64,000 nucleotides of DNA from an uncultured Bryobacteraceae bacterium (GTDB lineage Bacteria; Acidobacteriota; Terriglobia; Bryobacterales; Bryobacteraceae). A program made the translations under genes and the position numbers. Where the stretch lies: NCBI GenBank assembly GCA_938003835.1, contig CALKXJ010000022.1, positions 1-64,000 of the forward strand, written 5' to 3'. The first letter of the stretch is position 1; each line of letters starts with the position of its first letter. Of this stretch, positions 43,249 to 52,543 are shown one piece after another. The notes beneath the pieces are model-generated. The model searched no databases. It was not told where the DNA came from and worked only from the letters and a program-made list of their open reading frames with translations.

Positions 43249-43277
43249 CACCGGCGCAGAGACCTGCTCCGCCGGTG
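43249..43277 (-). terminator. Hairpin after the UlaG-like gene
   Basis: CACCGGCG (43249-43256) pairs with CGCCGGTG (43270-43277) over 13 bases, downstream of the UlaG-like stop and upstream of the next -10 box. No T-run. Confidence 0.4.
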
Positions 43278-43298
43278 CGGGCGGCGGCAACGATCGAC

Positions 43299-44075
43299 CT
43301 ATTCGAACACCAGCGGCACGCCGTGCTCGAGCTCGATATAGCGCACCTCGGGCGCGGTGGCTTTCAGCGCGGCGGCAAACAACCTGGGGTCAAGCGCGTT
43401 ATCGGCGAACAGATCGTAGTGCGAAGGGATGGCCGCCCGCGGCCGGATGAGGCGCGCCAGTACGGCCGCTTCCCACGGCGAGAGATTGTTGAAGCCGCCG
43501 TTGATCACCGTGATCATCAGGTCGGGCTGGTGCCGGGCCGCCGCTTCAAGCAGCTCCGTGTAGTCGGTGTCGCCGGTAAGGTACACCTTCGGGCCGGCGC
43601 CGAAGCGAAAGACGTAACCCATGTGGTTGAGGTCCGAGGTGTCCGTGGGCAGGGCGAACGTCCCGTGAATCTCGATGTCGGCGAACTCGAGCCGGCAGTC
43701 CGGCCAGGCGGGCGTGATGCGGCTTTCGTCGACTCCCTCGGCGCGGAAGACCTCGCAGCTCGGCGGCGGCCCGATGAAGCGCATCGTGTCCTTGCGCCGC
43801 AGGCGCCGGATCGTCTCCGGGTCGGTGTGATCGAGGTGGTTGTGCGTGCAGAGAAACAGATCCAGGTCGAGCTCTTCCGGCTCGATCAAGACCGGAAACC
43901 GCCGCTTGAGGTCGAACTCCGGGTAGGCCGCCTCGCAACTGTTGCTCAGATAGAGATCGACGCCGGCGAGCGTGCCCGCCGGGGACTTGAAGATGTAGCC
44001 GCTCTGGCCCAGCCACCAGATGGCGACTGCGCCATCGGGCACGCGGAACTGGCGAATCTGTTCCATCAACGACAT
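43299..44075 (-). CDS. UlaG-like MBL-fold lactonase/hydrolase
   Basis: A 258-residue metallo-beta-lactamase-fold protein resembling L-ascorbate-6-phosphate lactonase (UlaG). Metal motif THNHLDHTDPETI, later His in SDLNHMGYVF, Asp in LTGDTDYTE and His in IPSHYDLFADN. The UlaG substrate is not assured; no ula phosphotransferase genes are present. AAGGAG lies 9 bases before ATG 44075; the frame to 44237 overlaps the upstream transporter gene. It follows the OPT transporter by 17 bases and is probably in the same operon. Cytoplasmic. Confidence 0.83.
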   Translation of the reverse strand: MSLMEQIRQFRVPDGAVAIWWLGQSGYIFKSPAGTLAGVDLYLSNSCEAAYPEFDLKRRFPVLIEPEELDLDLFLCTHNHLDHTDPETIRRLRRKDTMRFIGPPPSCEVFRAEGVDESRITPAWPDCRLEFADIEIHGTFALPTDTSDLNHMGYVFRFGAGPKVYLTGDTDYTELLEAAARHQPDLMITVINGGFNNLSPWEAAVLARLIRPRAAIPSHYDLFADNALDPRLFAAALKATAPEVRYIELEHGVPLVFE

Positions 44076-44092
44076 CAGGATGCGCTCCTTCC

Positions 44093-46117
44093 CTACATCA
44101 TCGCTGCCGGCGGGGCCGGCTCCTCCGGGCGCCCGGCATTGGCCAGCGGCGTCCGGATCAACTGAAAGGCCAGCAGCGCCAGCACCGCGAGGCCGACCAG
44201 GAATGAAGGTTGCGCCACGAGCTCCGGCAGCGGCCACTCGAAGAACCGGAAGGTGGCCACCACCAGGCCCATCAGGGCCTCGCCGGCGATCAGGCCGGAG
44301 GCGACAAGAATTCCGACATTCTCCGCCCGGATGCGCTGCGCCTCATTGAATTTCCGCCGCGCCCCGGCCGAGTCGGCCAGCCAGCGGATGATGCCCCCGA
44401 CAAAGATGGCAAACGTGGTCGAAAGCGGCAGGTACATGCCCACCGCCACCAGCATCGGGCTGCGCACGCGGAGCATGATCATGGCGATGCCCATCATGAT
44501 GCCGACGATCACCAGCGGCCAGGCCATCTCGCCCCCGACGATGCCCTCGGCGAGCGAGGCCATCAGGCCCGCCTGCGGCGCGGGCAACTGCCGGTCGCCG
44601 AATCCGATGCCGCCGGCGCGGATGTTGCCCTCGTGGAGCACCAGCAGCGGGATGTAGAGCACGAAGCTGGCGGCGACGACGGCAATGAGATCGCAAAGCT
44701 GCATCGCGCGCGGCGAGCCGCCGAGAATGTAACCCACCTTGAAGTCCTGGAGCAGCTCGCCAGCCACCGCCGAGGAGACGCATACTACCGCGGCGACGCC
44801 CAGCACAGTGGCCACGCCGGCCGTGCCGCTCACGCCGAGCGCCACCATCAGCACGGCGGCGATGATCAGCGTGGAAAGCGTCAGCCCCGAGATCGGGTTG
44901 TTCGAGGAGCCGATCAGGCCCACCAGGCTCCCCGAGACAGCCGCGAAGAAGAAGCCGACCACCAGCATCACCACCGAAGCCACCAGCGCGGCTGTGACGT
45001 TGCCCGAGAGATAGAGGTAGAGGACGATCATGGCCACAAAGGCCACCGCCATCATCGATAGAACCGTTCGCGAGGAAAGCTGCTGCTCGGTGCGGGCCAC
45101 GGCTCCGACGACTGTCTGCGACTGCTTGAGATCGGAGAAGGCGCGCGCCAGGCCGCTCGCCAGGCTCTTGCGCATGCGGAACAGCGTATAGGCGGCGCCC
45201 ACGAGCATGCCGCCGACGGCGATCGGGCGGACGACCCTCAGCCAGACGGCGCTCGCCATGGCCTCCCAGGAAGCCTCGCCCGCGCCCGCCGGCAGCAGCC
45301 TGGCCAGCTCCGGCCCGAGGAAAAAGATCAGCAGCGGGACCAGGAGCCCCCAGGCCAGCACGCCGCCTGAGAAGTTCAGCGCCGCCAGCGTCGGTCCGAT
45401 GATGTAGCCGACGCCCAGGTAGGCCGGGCTGATCGCCGGCGCCGAAACCATGGTCACGCCGCCCGTGGTGAGCACCTGATTGCTCTGGGGCCCGCCGAGC
45501 CGCAGCGTCGTGCGCCCGAGCTCGCCGATGCGCACCAGAAAATCGCGCTCGGCGGCGAAGAGTTTGAACACGCCGGCCAGGTAGACGGCGCCGCCCACGA
45601 ACATGTTCCGGAACAGATGCCGCGCCGCCTCGGCGCCCCGCTGGCCGGCCTTGTGGATCTCCGCCGCGGCGACGCTCTCCGGAAAAGGCAGCTCGCGATC
45701 CTCGACCATGCCCCGGCGGATGAGCGAGATGAAGAGCACGCCCAGAATCGAGCCGACCAGCATGAGCGCGGTCGACTTCCAGTAGGCGTATTCGGGTGCA
45801 AACGACGGCCAGGCGCGGGCGATGACGAAGGCCGGCAGGGTGAAGATGGCGCCCGCGGCCACCGACTCGCCGATGGTCCCCGCCGTGCGGGCGACATTCT
45901 CCTCGAGAATGGTGCCGCCGCGAAGCCGCAGCGCCGCCATGCCGATGACAGCGGCCGGATAAGTGGCCGCGATGGTCATGCCCGCGCGCAGGCCCAGGTA
46001 GGCGTTCGCCGCGCCGAGCACCACCGTCATCACCAGGCCGATGAGAACGGCCCGGAGCGTGAACTCCTTCATCTGGACATCGACGGGAACGTAGGGCTGA
46101 TACTTGGGTTCGCTCAT
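44093..46117 (-). CDS. OPT-family oligopeptide transporter
   Basis: A 674-residue inner-membrane protein with about 14-16 helices of the OPT superfamily, which imports peptides or metal-chelates by proton symport. The N-terminal part shows FTLRAVLIGLVMTVVLGAAN with YLGLRAGMTIAATYPAAV, typical of bacterial OPT members; two-fold repeats are visible. AGGAGG precedes ATG 46117, and an extended -10 TGATATTAT is at 46148-46140. The TrmO-like gene lies 56 bases upstream and is probably a separate unit. Substrate unknown. Confidence 0.88.
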   Translation of the reverse strand: MSEPKYQPYVPVDVQMKEFTLRAVLIGLVMTVVLGAANAYLGLRAGMTIAATYPAAVIGMAALRLRGGTILEENVARTAGTIGESVAAGAIFTLPAFVIARAWPSFAPEYAYWKSTALMLVGSILGVLFISLIRRGMVEDRELPFPESVAAAEIHKAGQRGAEAARHLFRNMFVGGAVYLAGVFKLFAAERDFLVRIGELGRTTLRLGGPQSNQVLTTGGVTMVSAPAISPAYLGVGYIIGPTLAALNFSGGVLAWGLLVPLLIFFLGPELARLLPAGAGEASWEAMASAVWLRVVRPIAVGGMLVGAAYTLFRMRKSLASGLARAFSDLKQSQTVVGAVARTEQQLSSRTVLSMMAVAFVAMIVLYLYLSGNVTAALVASVVMLVVGFFFAAVSGSLVGLIGSSNNPISGLTLSTLIIAAVLMVALGVSGTAGVATVLGVAAVVCVSSAVAGELLQDFKVGYILGGSPRAMQLCDLIAVVAASFVLYIPLLVLHEGNIRAGGIGFGDRQLPAPQAGLMASLAEGIVGGEMAWPLVIVGIMMGIAMIMLRVRSPMLVAVGMYLPLSTTFAIFVGGIIRWLADSAGARRKFNEAQRIRAENVGILVASGLIAGEALMGLVVATFRFFEWPLPELVAQPSFLVGLAVLALLAFQLIRTPLANAGRPEEPAPPAAMM

Positions 46118-46139
46118 GCCGCCTCCTGGCGAAAGAAAC

Positions 46140-46148
46140 ATAATATCA
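46140..46148 (-). promoter_or_regulatory. Extended -10 promoter of the OPT gene
   Basis: TG-A-TATTAT on the minus strand; TSS about 16 bases before ATG 46117, leaving room for AGGAGG. Confidence 0.5.
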
Positions 46149-46173
46149 GCGCCTGTGGCGGGCGACCCCCGCT

Positions 46174-46923
46174 TCAGACGCGGCGGTAGGCGTTTTCCGA
46201 GAGCGCGTAGCAGGTCAGGCGCCCGTCGTGTTCGAAGCGGACCGTGCCTGGCTCACCCAGCGCCAGCGTGCCGCGCCCGAAGCTGGCGCGCGTCATTCCC
46301 ATCAGGGCATCGAGCAGATGCGGCCGGTCGGCCGGCGCCGTGACACGCAGCGAGGCGGGCTCCTCGAAATCGAGCACCTCCGCGCGAAAGTCGGTGTAAA
46401 GATCGACACCCAGCTCCAGCTCGGCGCAGAACTCACCGTGGAAATTCACCGCCTGCGCCGCCAGCGCCTCGCGTGCGGCCTCGCGATTCGCGGGCCGGCC
46501 GATCTGGATGTTGCTCGCCGAGTAGATCATGTCGCGCGCCACGAAGTAGGGCTTGAGATCCACCACGGGTGTCCCGTCGACGAAGTCCAGCCGGTCGAGT
46601 TCGATGCGCGCGCCGTTGACGCCGACGATCCGCGCCAGGGTCAGCCCGATGGGATTGGGGCGAGCCGGAGAGCGCACCGCAAAGACGCCGTGGAGATTCT
46701 CCGGGCTTTCATCTTCGATGCCGCGCGGGATCACCTGGAGCAGGTCGCGCTCGGCCTCATTCATCCAGGCGAGCACCCAAAGATGCGAGTGTTTCTCCAG
46801 GCGCAGCAGTCCGGGCCGGAACTCATCGAACAGCTCGACGGCCGCCGGTGCGCCGAGGCGCGGCATCTGTCTGCGGTCTCGCACCGGCGAGCGAACGCGG
46901 CCGATCGGCTTGAGCGTGATCAT
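46174..46923 (-). CDS. TrmO/TsaA-like tRNA methyltransferase with C-terminal extension
   Basis: A 249-residue protein. The first about 135 residues match TrmO (tRNA m6t6A37 methyltransferase, also called YaeB/TsaA): ITLKPIGRVRSP, RRQMPRLGAPA, HSHLWVLAWMNE, GVFAVRSPARPNPIGLT, and VVDLKPYF. The remaining about 110 residues are not part of the canonical domain and I do not recognise them; ALMGMTRASFGRGTL is a notable segment. ATG 46923 overlaps the APC stop as ATGA, so translation is coupled. The frame open to 47400 is antisense overlap of the transporter. Confidence 0.78.
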   Translation of the reverse strand: MITLKPIGRVRSPVRDRRQMPRLGAPAAVELFDEFRPGLLRLEKHSHLWVLAWMNEAERDLLQVIPRGIEDESPENLHGVFAVRSPARPNPIGLTLARIVGVNGARIELDRLDFVDGTPVVDLKPYFVARDMIYSASNIQIGRPANREAAREALAAQAVNFHGEFCAELELGVDLYTDFRAEVLDFEEPASLRVTAPADRPHLLDALMGMTRASFGRGTLALGEPGTVRFEHDGRLTCYALSENAYRRV

Positions 46924-48416
46924 GAAGATGCCAGGCGGCTCCGCTTGCGGCTGAAGCCGAAGTAAACGGCCATGCCGATCGTCATCCAGATCAGAAACGA
47001 GATCCAGGTGCGCAGCGGCAGGCTGAGCATCAACACCAGGCAGCAGCCGATCGAAAACAGCGGCAGCCAGGGCACCCAGGGAACGCGAAAACCGCGGCGC
47101 AGCTCGGGCCGGCGCTTTCGCAGGACGATCACCCCCGCCGAGACGACGATGAAGGCGAACAGCGTGCCGATGTTCGACAGCTCGGCGAAGGTGCCGATGT
47201 CCCAGACGCCGGCGGGGATCCCCACAGCCAGGCCCGCCACCCAGGTGCTGATGTGGGGGGTGCGGTGCACCGGGTGGACGCGCGAGAAAGCCTTGGGCAG
47301 CAGGCCGTCGCGCGACATGGCAAACCAGATGCGCGCCTGGCCGTACTGGTAGACCAGCAGCGAGGACAACATGCCGACAATCGCCCCGATGCTCACCCAC
47401 TGCCGCACCGTATCAAGCCCGAGCGCTTTCAGCGCGCCGGCCACGGGCGCGGGATTGTTCAGCGTGCGCCAGTCGGCGATCCCGGTCAAAACGAGTGCCA
47501 CCGAGGTATAAAGCAGCGCGCAGATCACCAGCGTCGCGAGGATGCCGATCGGCAGGTCGCGCTGCGGCCGCCGGCACTCTTCAGCGGCCGTCGAGACCGA
47601 GTCGAAACCGATGTACGTGAAGAAGACGATGGCGCCGCCGGTGAGGATCCCCTGGAATCCATTTGGAGCGAACGGCCGCCAGTGTGCGGGGTCGACGGCC
47701 CGGCCGGCCGCGATCACGAACAACAGGATGGCGCCCACCTTGACGAGCACCATGGCGTTGTTGGCCCCGGCGCTCTCCTTGACGCCGCGCACCAGGATCC
47801 ACGTGAGCACGAGCAGCACGGCAAGCGTCGGCAGGTTGAACCAGGCGCCGGTGAACTCGCCGCCCGAGATCATCGGCTCGGAGAGCACGGCTGGGATGCG
47901 GACGCCGAAGGCGTTCTCCAGGATGTCGTTCAAGTAGGCCGAAAAGCCCACCGAGACGGCCATGTTGGAGACCGCATACTCGAGGATTAGGACCCAGCCA
48001 ATGATCCAGGCCACCAGCTCGCCAAGCGTCGCGTAGGCGTAGGTGTAGCTTGAGCCGGCGACCGGGATCGTCGAGGCCAGCTCGGCAAAGCACAGCGCGG
48101 CAAAGCTACAGGCGATCGCCACCAAGAGGAACGAGACGGCGACCGCGGGCCCGGCGCCCGGCCGGCCAATGGTCGAGGCCGCGTCCGCGCCGTGACGGAT
48201 CAGGTCAAGCACCGGCGCGTGGAGCACCGAGTGGAAGCTCAGCGTTTCGCCGGCGGCCGCGGTGCCGGTAAGCACGAAGATGCCCGAGCCGATCACTGCG
48301 CCGAGGCCGAGCGCGGTGAGGCTCCACGGCCCCAGCGTGCGTTTGAGGCGCCGGTCGCCGCGCTCGGCCGCTTCGATCAGCGCCTCGATGCTCTTGGTGC
48401 GAAACAGCGCAGACAT
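46920..48416 (-). CDS. APC-family amino-acid permease
   Basis: A 498-residue inner-membrane protein with about 12-14 helices. Conserved LGAVIGSGIFVLTG in helix 1, then SFAALCFAELASTIPVAGS and a GFDSVSTAAEE segment characteristic of cationic-amino-acid-transporter-like APC members. The N-terminus has a basic stretch. The start is ATG 48416; ribosome binding site weak. It follows the 52-residue basic gene by 16 bases and overlaps the TrmO-like gene. Substrate most likely a cationic or neutral amino acid. Confidence 0.88.
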   Translation of the reverse strand: MSALFRTKSIEALIEAAERGDRRLKRTLGPWSLTALGLGAVIGSGIFVLTGTAAAGETLSFHSVLHAPVLDLIRHGADAASTIGRPGAGPAVAVSFLLVAIACSFAALCFAELASTIPVAGSSYTYAYATLGELVAWIIGWVLILEYAVSNMAVSVGFSAYLNDILENAFGVRIPAVLSEPMISGGEFTGAWFNLPTLAVLLVLTWILVRGVKESAGANNAMVLVKVGAILLFVIAAGRAVDPAHWRPFAPNGFQGILTGGAIVFFTYIGFDSVSTAAEECRRPQRDLPIGILATLVICALLYTSVALVLTGIADWRTLNNPAPVAGALKALGLDTVRQWVSIGAIVGMLSSLLVYQYGQARIWFAMSRDGLLPKAFSRVHPVHRTPHISTWVAGLAVGIPAGVWDIGTFAELSNIGTLFAFIVVSAGVIVLRKRRPELRRGFRVPWVPWLPLFSIGCCLVLMLSLPLRTWISFLIWMTIGMAVYFGFSRKRSRLASS

Positions 48417-48432
48417 TGCCCGGGGCCGGGCT

Positions 48433-48591
48433 TTAGCGCTTGCGCTGGCCCTTGGCCATCTTGGGCACCTTTTTCTTGTGCGAGCCGCGGGCGACGCCGG
48501 CGGGCCGCTTGGCCTTCGGCGGCCGCCGCTTGCGCGCTTCGCGCTTCAGGCGTTTCCGTTCCCGTCGATCGGTGATGTGTTTGGTGTTCAT
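48433..48591 (-). CDS. Small highly basic protein, 52 residues
   Basis: A 52-residue open frame with 24 Lys/Arg (about 46 percent), starting MNTKHITDRRERKRL and ending MAKGQRKR. GGGA sits six bases before the ATG. It is too short and low-complexity for a family assignment; size and charge suggest RNA or ribosome binding. It lies 16 bases before the APC permease start, in the same direction. The basic, in-frame, uninterrupted composition supports it being real, but it is unverified. Confidence 0.5.
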   Translation of the reverse strand: MNTKHITDRRERKRLKREARKRRPPKAKRPAGVARGSHKKKVPKMAKGQRKR

Positions 48592-48695
48592 TCAGAGTCC
48601 CGCGCCCACAGGGAGGGCGTCTCCACAACCCGGGCGCATTTTCCCTTATACCGCAGCCGCTTGCATCCTCGCCTCGCCTGCGGTTTCATGAGAGC

Positions 48696-49835
48696 ATGCA
48701 GAGATTGCGGATCTTCGCATTTGTGAGCGCCGCCGTCCTGAGCGCTCCCGCGACACTTGCGGCGGACTATTTCGTCTACTTCGGCACCTACACGCGGGGA
48801 GAGAGCAAAGGCATCTACGTCTCCCGCTTTGACGCGGCAAGCGGGCGGTTCGGTCCCGTCGAACTCGCCGCGGAGACGCCGAATCCCTCCTTCCTCGCCA
48901 TCCATCCCAACAAGCGCTTTCTGTTTGCCGTAAGCGAACTTTATGAATCCGGCGGTCCGAAGGGCGGCGCCGTCAGCGCCTTCTCGATCGACCCGACCAG
49001 CGGCAAACTGACTTTCCTCAACAAGGTCTCTTCCCGAGGGGGCGGGCCTTGCCATCTGGCGATCGACAAGACAGGGAAATTCATCGCCGTGGCGAATTAC
49101 GGCACGGGCAGCACGGCGGTGCTGCCGATCGGCGACGACGGCACACTCGGCGAAGCCACGGGCTTCTCCCAGCACTCGGGTTCAAGCGTCGATCCCAAGC
49201 GCCAACAGGGGCCGCACGCCCACTCGGTGAACTTTTCGCCGGACAACCGCTTTCTCATGGTGGCCGACCTCGGACTGGACCAGGTTTTGGTGTTTCGCTT
49301 CGATGCAGTGAAGGGGACGATTGAACCCAACGAGCCGCCTTTCACGCGCCTGAAGCCCGGAAGCGGCCCGCGCCACTTCAGCTTTCATCCGAACGGCCGC
49401 TACGCCTACGCCATCAATGAGCTGGCCAGCACCGTGACGGCCTTCGCCTACGATGCCAGGCGGGGCGTGCTCAAGGAGATTCAGACCATCACCACGCTGC
49501 CCGAGGGCTTCACGGAAACCAACCACACGGCGGAGGTGCTGGTGCACCCTTCGGGAAAGTTCCTCTACGGCTCTAATCGAGGTCATGACAGCATCGCGGT
49601 CTTCCAGGTGGCCGGCAACGGGACGCTGAGGGCGGCCGGTCAGGTCCCGACGCAGGGCAAGGTGCCCCGAAACTTCAATCTCGATCCCAAGGGCAACTGG
49701 CTGCTCGCCGCCAACCAGAACAGCGATAACGTTGTCGTGTTCCGGATCGATCCGAAGACAGGGCGGCTGGAGCCGAACGGCGCCTCGGCACGCGTCGTCG
49801 CTCCGGTCTGCATCAAGTTTCTGGCGCTGGACTGA
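48696..49835 (+). CDS. Exported lactonase-like seven-bladed propeller (Pgl/YkgB type)
   Basis: A 379-residue protein of the 6-phosphogluconolactonase-like propeller family (PF10282 type). Signal peptide MQRLRIFAFVSAAVLSAPAT then LAADY suggests a periplasmic location. Family motifs: YFVYFGTYTRGESKGIYV at the start, NPSFLAIHPNKRFLFAVSE, GPHAHSVNFSPDN, GSGPRHFSFHPNGRYAY and the near-terminal PRNFNLDPKGNWLLAANQNS. Whether an exported version acts on 6-phosphogluconolactone is doubtful; another lactone is likely. It heads a run of secreted propeller-like genes. Confidence 0.85.
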   Translation: MQRLRIFAFVSAAVLSAPATLAADYFVYFGTYTRGESKGIYVSRFDAASGRFGPVELAAETPNPSFLAIHPNKRFLFAVSELYESGGPKGGAVSAFSIDPTSGKLTFLNKVSSRGGGPCHLAIDKTGKFIAVANYGTGSTAVLPIGDDGTLGEATGFSQHSGSSVDPKRQQGPHAHSVNFSPDNRFLMVADLGLDQVLVFRFDAVKGTIEPNEPPFTRLKPGSGPRHFSFHPNGRYAYAINELASTVTAFAYDARRGVLKEIQTITTLPEGFTETNHTAEVLVHPSGKFLYGSNRGHDSIAVFQVAGNGTLRAAGQVPTQGKVPRNFNLDPKGNWLLAANQNSDNVVVFRIDPKTGRLEPNGASARVVAPVCIKFLALD

Positions 49836-49855
49836 CCGCGGGGGAGCCAAGCCCA

Positions 49856-51130
49856 ATGAGAATCCTCGCTTGCTTTGCGCTGCTTGCGGGCTGCGCTTTC
49901 GCCGCGAGCCCGCCGGCCCGCTCCTTGCGCATCGACCATCGCGTCTTTCCCGGCCTGCATGAAATGGACGGCGCCTGGGCGGCGCTGTTTGCCGCCAGCG
50001 ACGGCAAGGTCTATGCCGGGCTGGCGCATCACGGCAGCGTAGGCCATGTCGTTTACTACGACTCGAAGACCGACACCATGCACGATCTGGGCGATCTTGG
50101 GCGGCTCACCGGCGAGGCGATGCTGCGCCGCGGCCCGCAGTCGAAGGTCCACGCGAAATTCGGCGAGGGCCGCGACGGCCGCATCTATTTCGGCACGCAC
50201 GCGGGCTGGTGGTGGAACTACGCGCGCTTTGCCACCAAGGAGGGCTACCCGGGCGCTCACTGGATGGCCTACGACCCGAAAGCAAATCGCACGATCGATT
50301 TCGGCCTCGGTGTGCCGAACGAGGGCATCAACACCGGCGCCTACGACCCGGTCTTCAACCGTATCTACGGCCTCACGCACCCTCGCGCCCACTTCGTCTA
50401 CTACGACGTCGCCACAGGCCGCAGCGTCGACAAAGGCCGAATGAACAATTTCGAATCGATCTGCCGCACGCTCGCGATCGACGACGAGGGCAACGTCTAC
50501 GGCAGCTTCGGGCTGGGGCGCGTCTTCAAGTACGACCCGCGCACGGACAGGATCACCGAGCTCGACGTGCGGATCCCGATCCGGGAGAAAGGCATCTCGC
50601 TCGGCCGCGACTACCACAAGTCGGAGACCGCCTGGCGGACCGTGGTGTGGGACCAGAAGGCCCGAAAATTTTACGGGGTGGAGGAGAGCGCGACCATCCT
50701 GTTTTCTTTCGACCCCAAGGCTCCCGGCGGTGGCGAGATCCGGCGGCTGGGCCAACTCGCCATTCCAGCGCTGGCCGACAGCCGTGAGGTGCCGTACGCG
50801 ACGCTCAGCCTGGCGCTCGGCCACGATCGCAAGCTCTACTATGGGGCCTCCGGCCGCGAGTTCGACTATTCGGGCTCGGCCGGCGTGGCCTCGTCGCATC
50901 TGATCCGCTACGACCTTGAAACCGGCCGGACCGAAGATCTGGGCGAGATGCTGCTTGAGGACGGCCGCCGCGTGCTCGGCACCAACGCCGCCGATACCGG
51001 CCCTGACGGCGCGATCTACATGTTGGGCGCCATCGAAGTGAGGCCGATGCAAGGCGCTCCGCTCGAGGCCGCCGGCACCATCAGCGGCGTCCCGTACCGG
51101 CTGGCGCTGCTGATTTATCGGCCGCGCTGA
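49856..51130 (+). CDS. Secreted propeller-like protein of unknown function (sister A)
   Basis: A 424-residue exported protein: signal peptide MRILACFALLAGCAFAAS, possibly with a lipobox at Cys13 (LLAGC). The body has repeated propeller-like blades with Tyr-Tyr-Asp motifs, e.g. HFVYYDVATGR and AIDDEGNVYGS. I do not recognise the family. It shares these motifs with the following gene (sister B), so the pair is probably a duplication. GGGGGA precedes its ATG, 21 bases after the lactonase stop. Candidate ligands or enzyme activity cannot be named. Confidence 0.7.
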   Translation: MRILACFALLAGCAFAASPPARSLRIDHRVFPGLHEMDGAWAALFAASDGKVYAGLAHHGSVGHVVYYDSKTDTMHDLGDLGRLTGEAMLRRGPQSKVHAKFGEGRDGRIYFGTHAGWWWNYARFATKEGYPGAHWMAYDPKANRTIDFGLGVPNEGINTGAYDPVFNRIYGLTHPRAHFVYYDVATGRSVDKGRMNNFESICRTLAIDDEGNVYGSFGLGRVFKYDPRTDRITELDVRIPIREKGISLGRDYHKSETAWRTVVWDQKARKFYGVEESATILFSFDPKAPGGGEIRRLGQLAIPALADSREVPYATLSLALGHDRKLYYGASGREFDYSGSAGVASSHLIRYDLETGRTEDLGEMLLEDGRRVLGTNAADTGPDGAIYMLGAIEVRPMQGAPLEAAGTISGVPYRLALLIYRPR

Positions 51131-51141
51131 GGAGCCTGTCG

Positions 51142-52338
51142 ATGCGCATGCGTCCTGCACTGTATTTGGTTGTGCTCCTGGTCGCCACGCACGGGAGAGC
51201 CCCGGCGCAACGCCCCATTGAATACGACTACTCGGTGGTGCGGCAGGTTCGTGTTGATCTGCGCGATCTCGGCTACCCTCCGGTGGACGTCATTCCGGCA
51301 GAGGAGTCCGAGATCCGCGCGCTGGCAGTGGCGCCCAACGGCGCCCTCTACGGAGCCACCAGCGGCCGCCGCAGCCACCTGTTCGTGCTCTTTCCGGTGC
51401 ACGGCTACGTGCAGCCGCTCGGCTACCTCGAGGGCGTCACCACGGTCCATCGTGCGCTCGTGATTTCGAAATCGGGCGACGTCTACATCGGCGCCAGCGC
51501 GGGCGTGGACAACAACGGCGAGGGTTATGAAAACTACCCCGGCGGGCAACTGCTGCGCTACAGGCCGGATCGGGATGAGCACAAGCCGCTCCGCGTCGAT
51601 GTCGCCTGCCCGGTGACTCCGCTCGGCATCCCGGTGCCCAAAGAGGGCATCTACACGCTCGCCATCGACCGGGAGCGCGACGTCATTTACGGACTCACCT
51701 ACCCGAATGCTCACTTCTTCAGTTACGACATCGCGGCGGCGCGTTTCACCGACCACGGCGCGGTCGCCGAGCGGCCGATTCCCGGCGAGAAGTTCGAAAA
51801 GGACAAGAATGTTTCGCGCGCTCTCGCCGTCGATGAGGCAGGTGACGTTTACGGCTCGGGCGAGGGAGGACGCCTGTTCCGTTTCCACCGCCAGACGCAG
51901 CGACTGGAGGGCCTGCCGCTGACGGCGCCCACCGTCCCCGGGCGCGAACCGTACAACCGCGTCGATGCCTGGACGGGCGACGGCCGCGGCCTCTTCTACG
52001 GCGGCACCTCCGACGGTTATCTGTTCCGGTTCGACCCGAAACGGCTGGAGCTTCGCAATCTCGGCAAGCCGCTCAATCAGTACCGCATCCGCGGCCTGGT
52101 TTACGGCTTCAACGGGAAGTTATACGGCGCCGGAGGCGACGACGACGAGATGGTGCGCCTCTTCAGTTACGACCCGGTGACTGGCGCCTACGAGCTGCTG
52201 GGGTTCCTAGACGTCAATCGCCGCCCCTACTATTCCTGGCACGCCTACCGCGTGGACGCCATGGCGATCGGCGACGACGGCACGGTCTACATCGGCCAGG
52301 CGGAGCGCATCTCCAAGCTGTATCTGTTCTACCCGTGA
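51142..52338 (+). CDS. Secreted propeller-like protein of unknown function (sister B)
   Basis: A 398-residue exported protein with signal peptide (MRMRPALYLVVLLVATHGRA). It resembles the preceding gene: VIYGLTYPNAHFFSYDIA matches RIYGLTHPRAHFVYYDVA, and ALAVDEAGDVYGS matches AIDDEGNVYGS. GAGGAG lies eight bases upstream, and it follows sister A by 11 bases. A second Met at residue 3 could be the start. A palindrome after the stop may end the unit. Confidence 0.7.
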   Translation: MRMRPALYLVVLLVATHGRAPAQRPIEYDYSVVRQVRVDLRDLGYPPVDVIPAEESEIRALAVAPNGALYGATSGRRSHLFVLFPVHGYVQPLGYLEGVTTVHRALVISKSGDVYIGASAGVDNNGEGYENYPGGQLLRYRPDRDEHKPLRVDVACPVTPLGIPVPKEGIYTLAIDRERDVIYGLTYPNAHFFSYDIAAARFTDHGAVAERPIPGEKFEKDKNVSRALAVDEAGDVYGSGEGGRLFRFHRQTQRLEGLPLTAPTVPGREPYNRVDAWTGDGRGLFYGGTSDGYLFRFDPKRLELRNLGKPLNQYRIRGLVYGFNGKLYGAGGDDDEMVRLFSYDPVTGAYELLGFLDVNRRPYYSWHAYRVDAMAIGDDGTVYIGQAERISKLYLFYP

Positions 52339-52347
52339 GGCTCGGAC

Positions 52348-52365
52348 CCGGCGCGGCCGCGCCGG
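52348..52365 (+). terminator. 18-bp perfect palindrome after sister B
   Basis: CCGGCGCGG followed directly by CCGCGCCGG, 10 bases after the stop. As RNA it would give about a 7-bp stem with a 4-base loop. No T-run. The rest of 52339-52543 holds only this element, a TAAAAT -10-like box (52472-52477) and the next ribosome binding site. Confidence 0.4.
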
Positions 52366-52543
52366 CGTGCTCCAAGGCGCCCGCTGGCATCTGCGCGGTG
52401 CGCCGCTGAAGCCCAGAGCGGTTCTTGTTGAAAACCCGTGTTTCGCGATCGATCCCGATCTCGCGCGGGTGTAAAATGCGGCCCGGGGGGCGGGAGGCTG
52501 TCTCCCGATCATCCCTTCGACCCGCAGCGTAGGAGGTGTCCTG

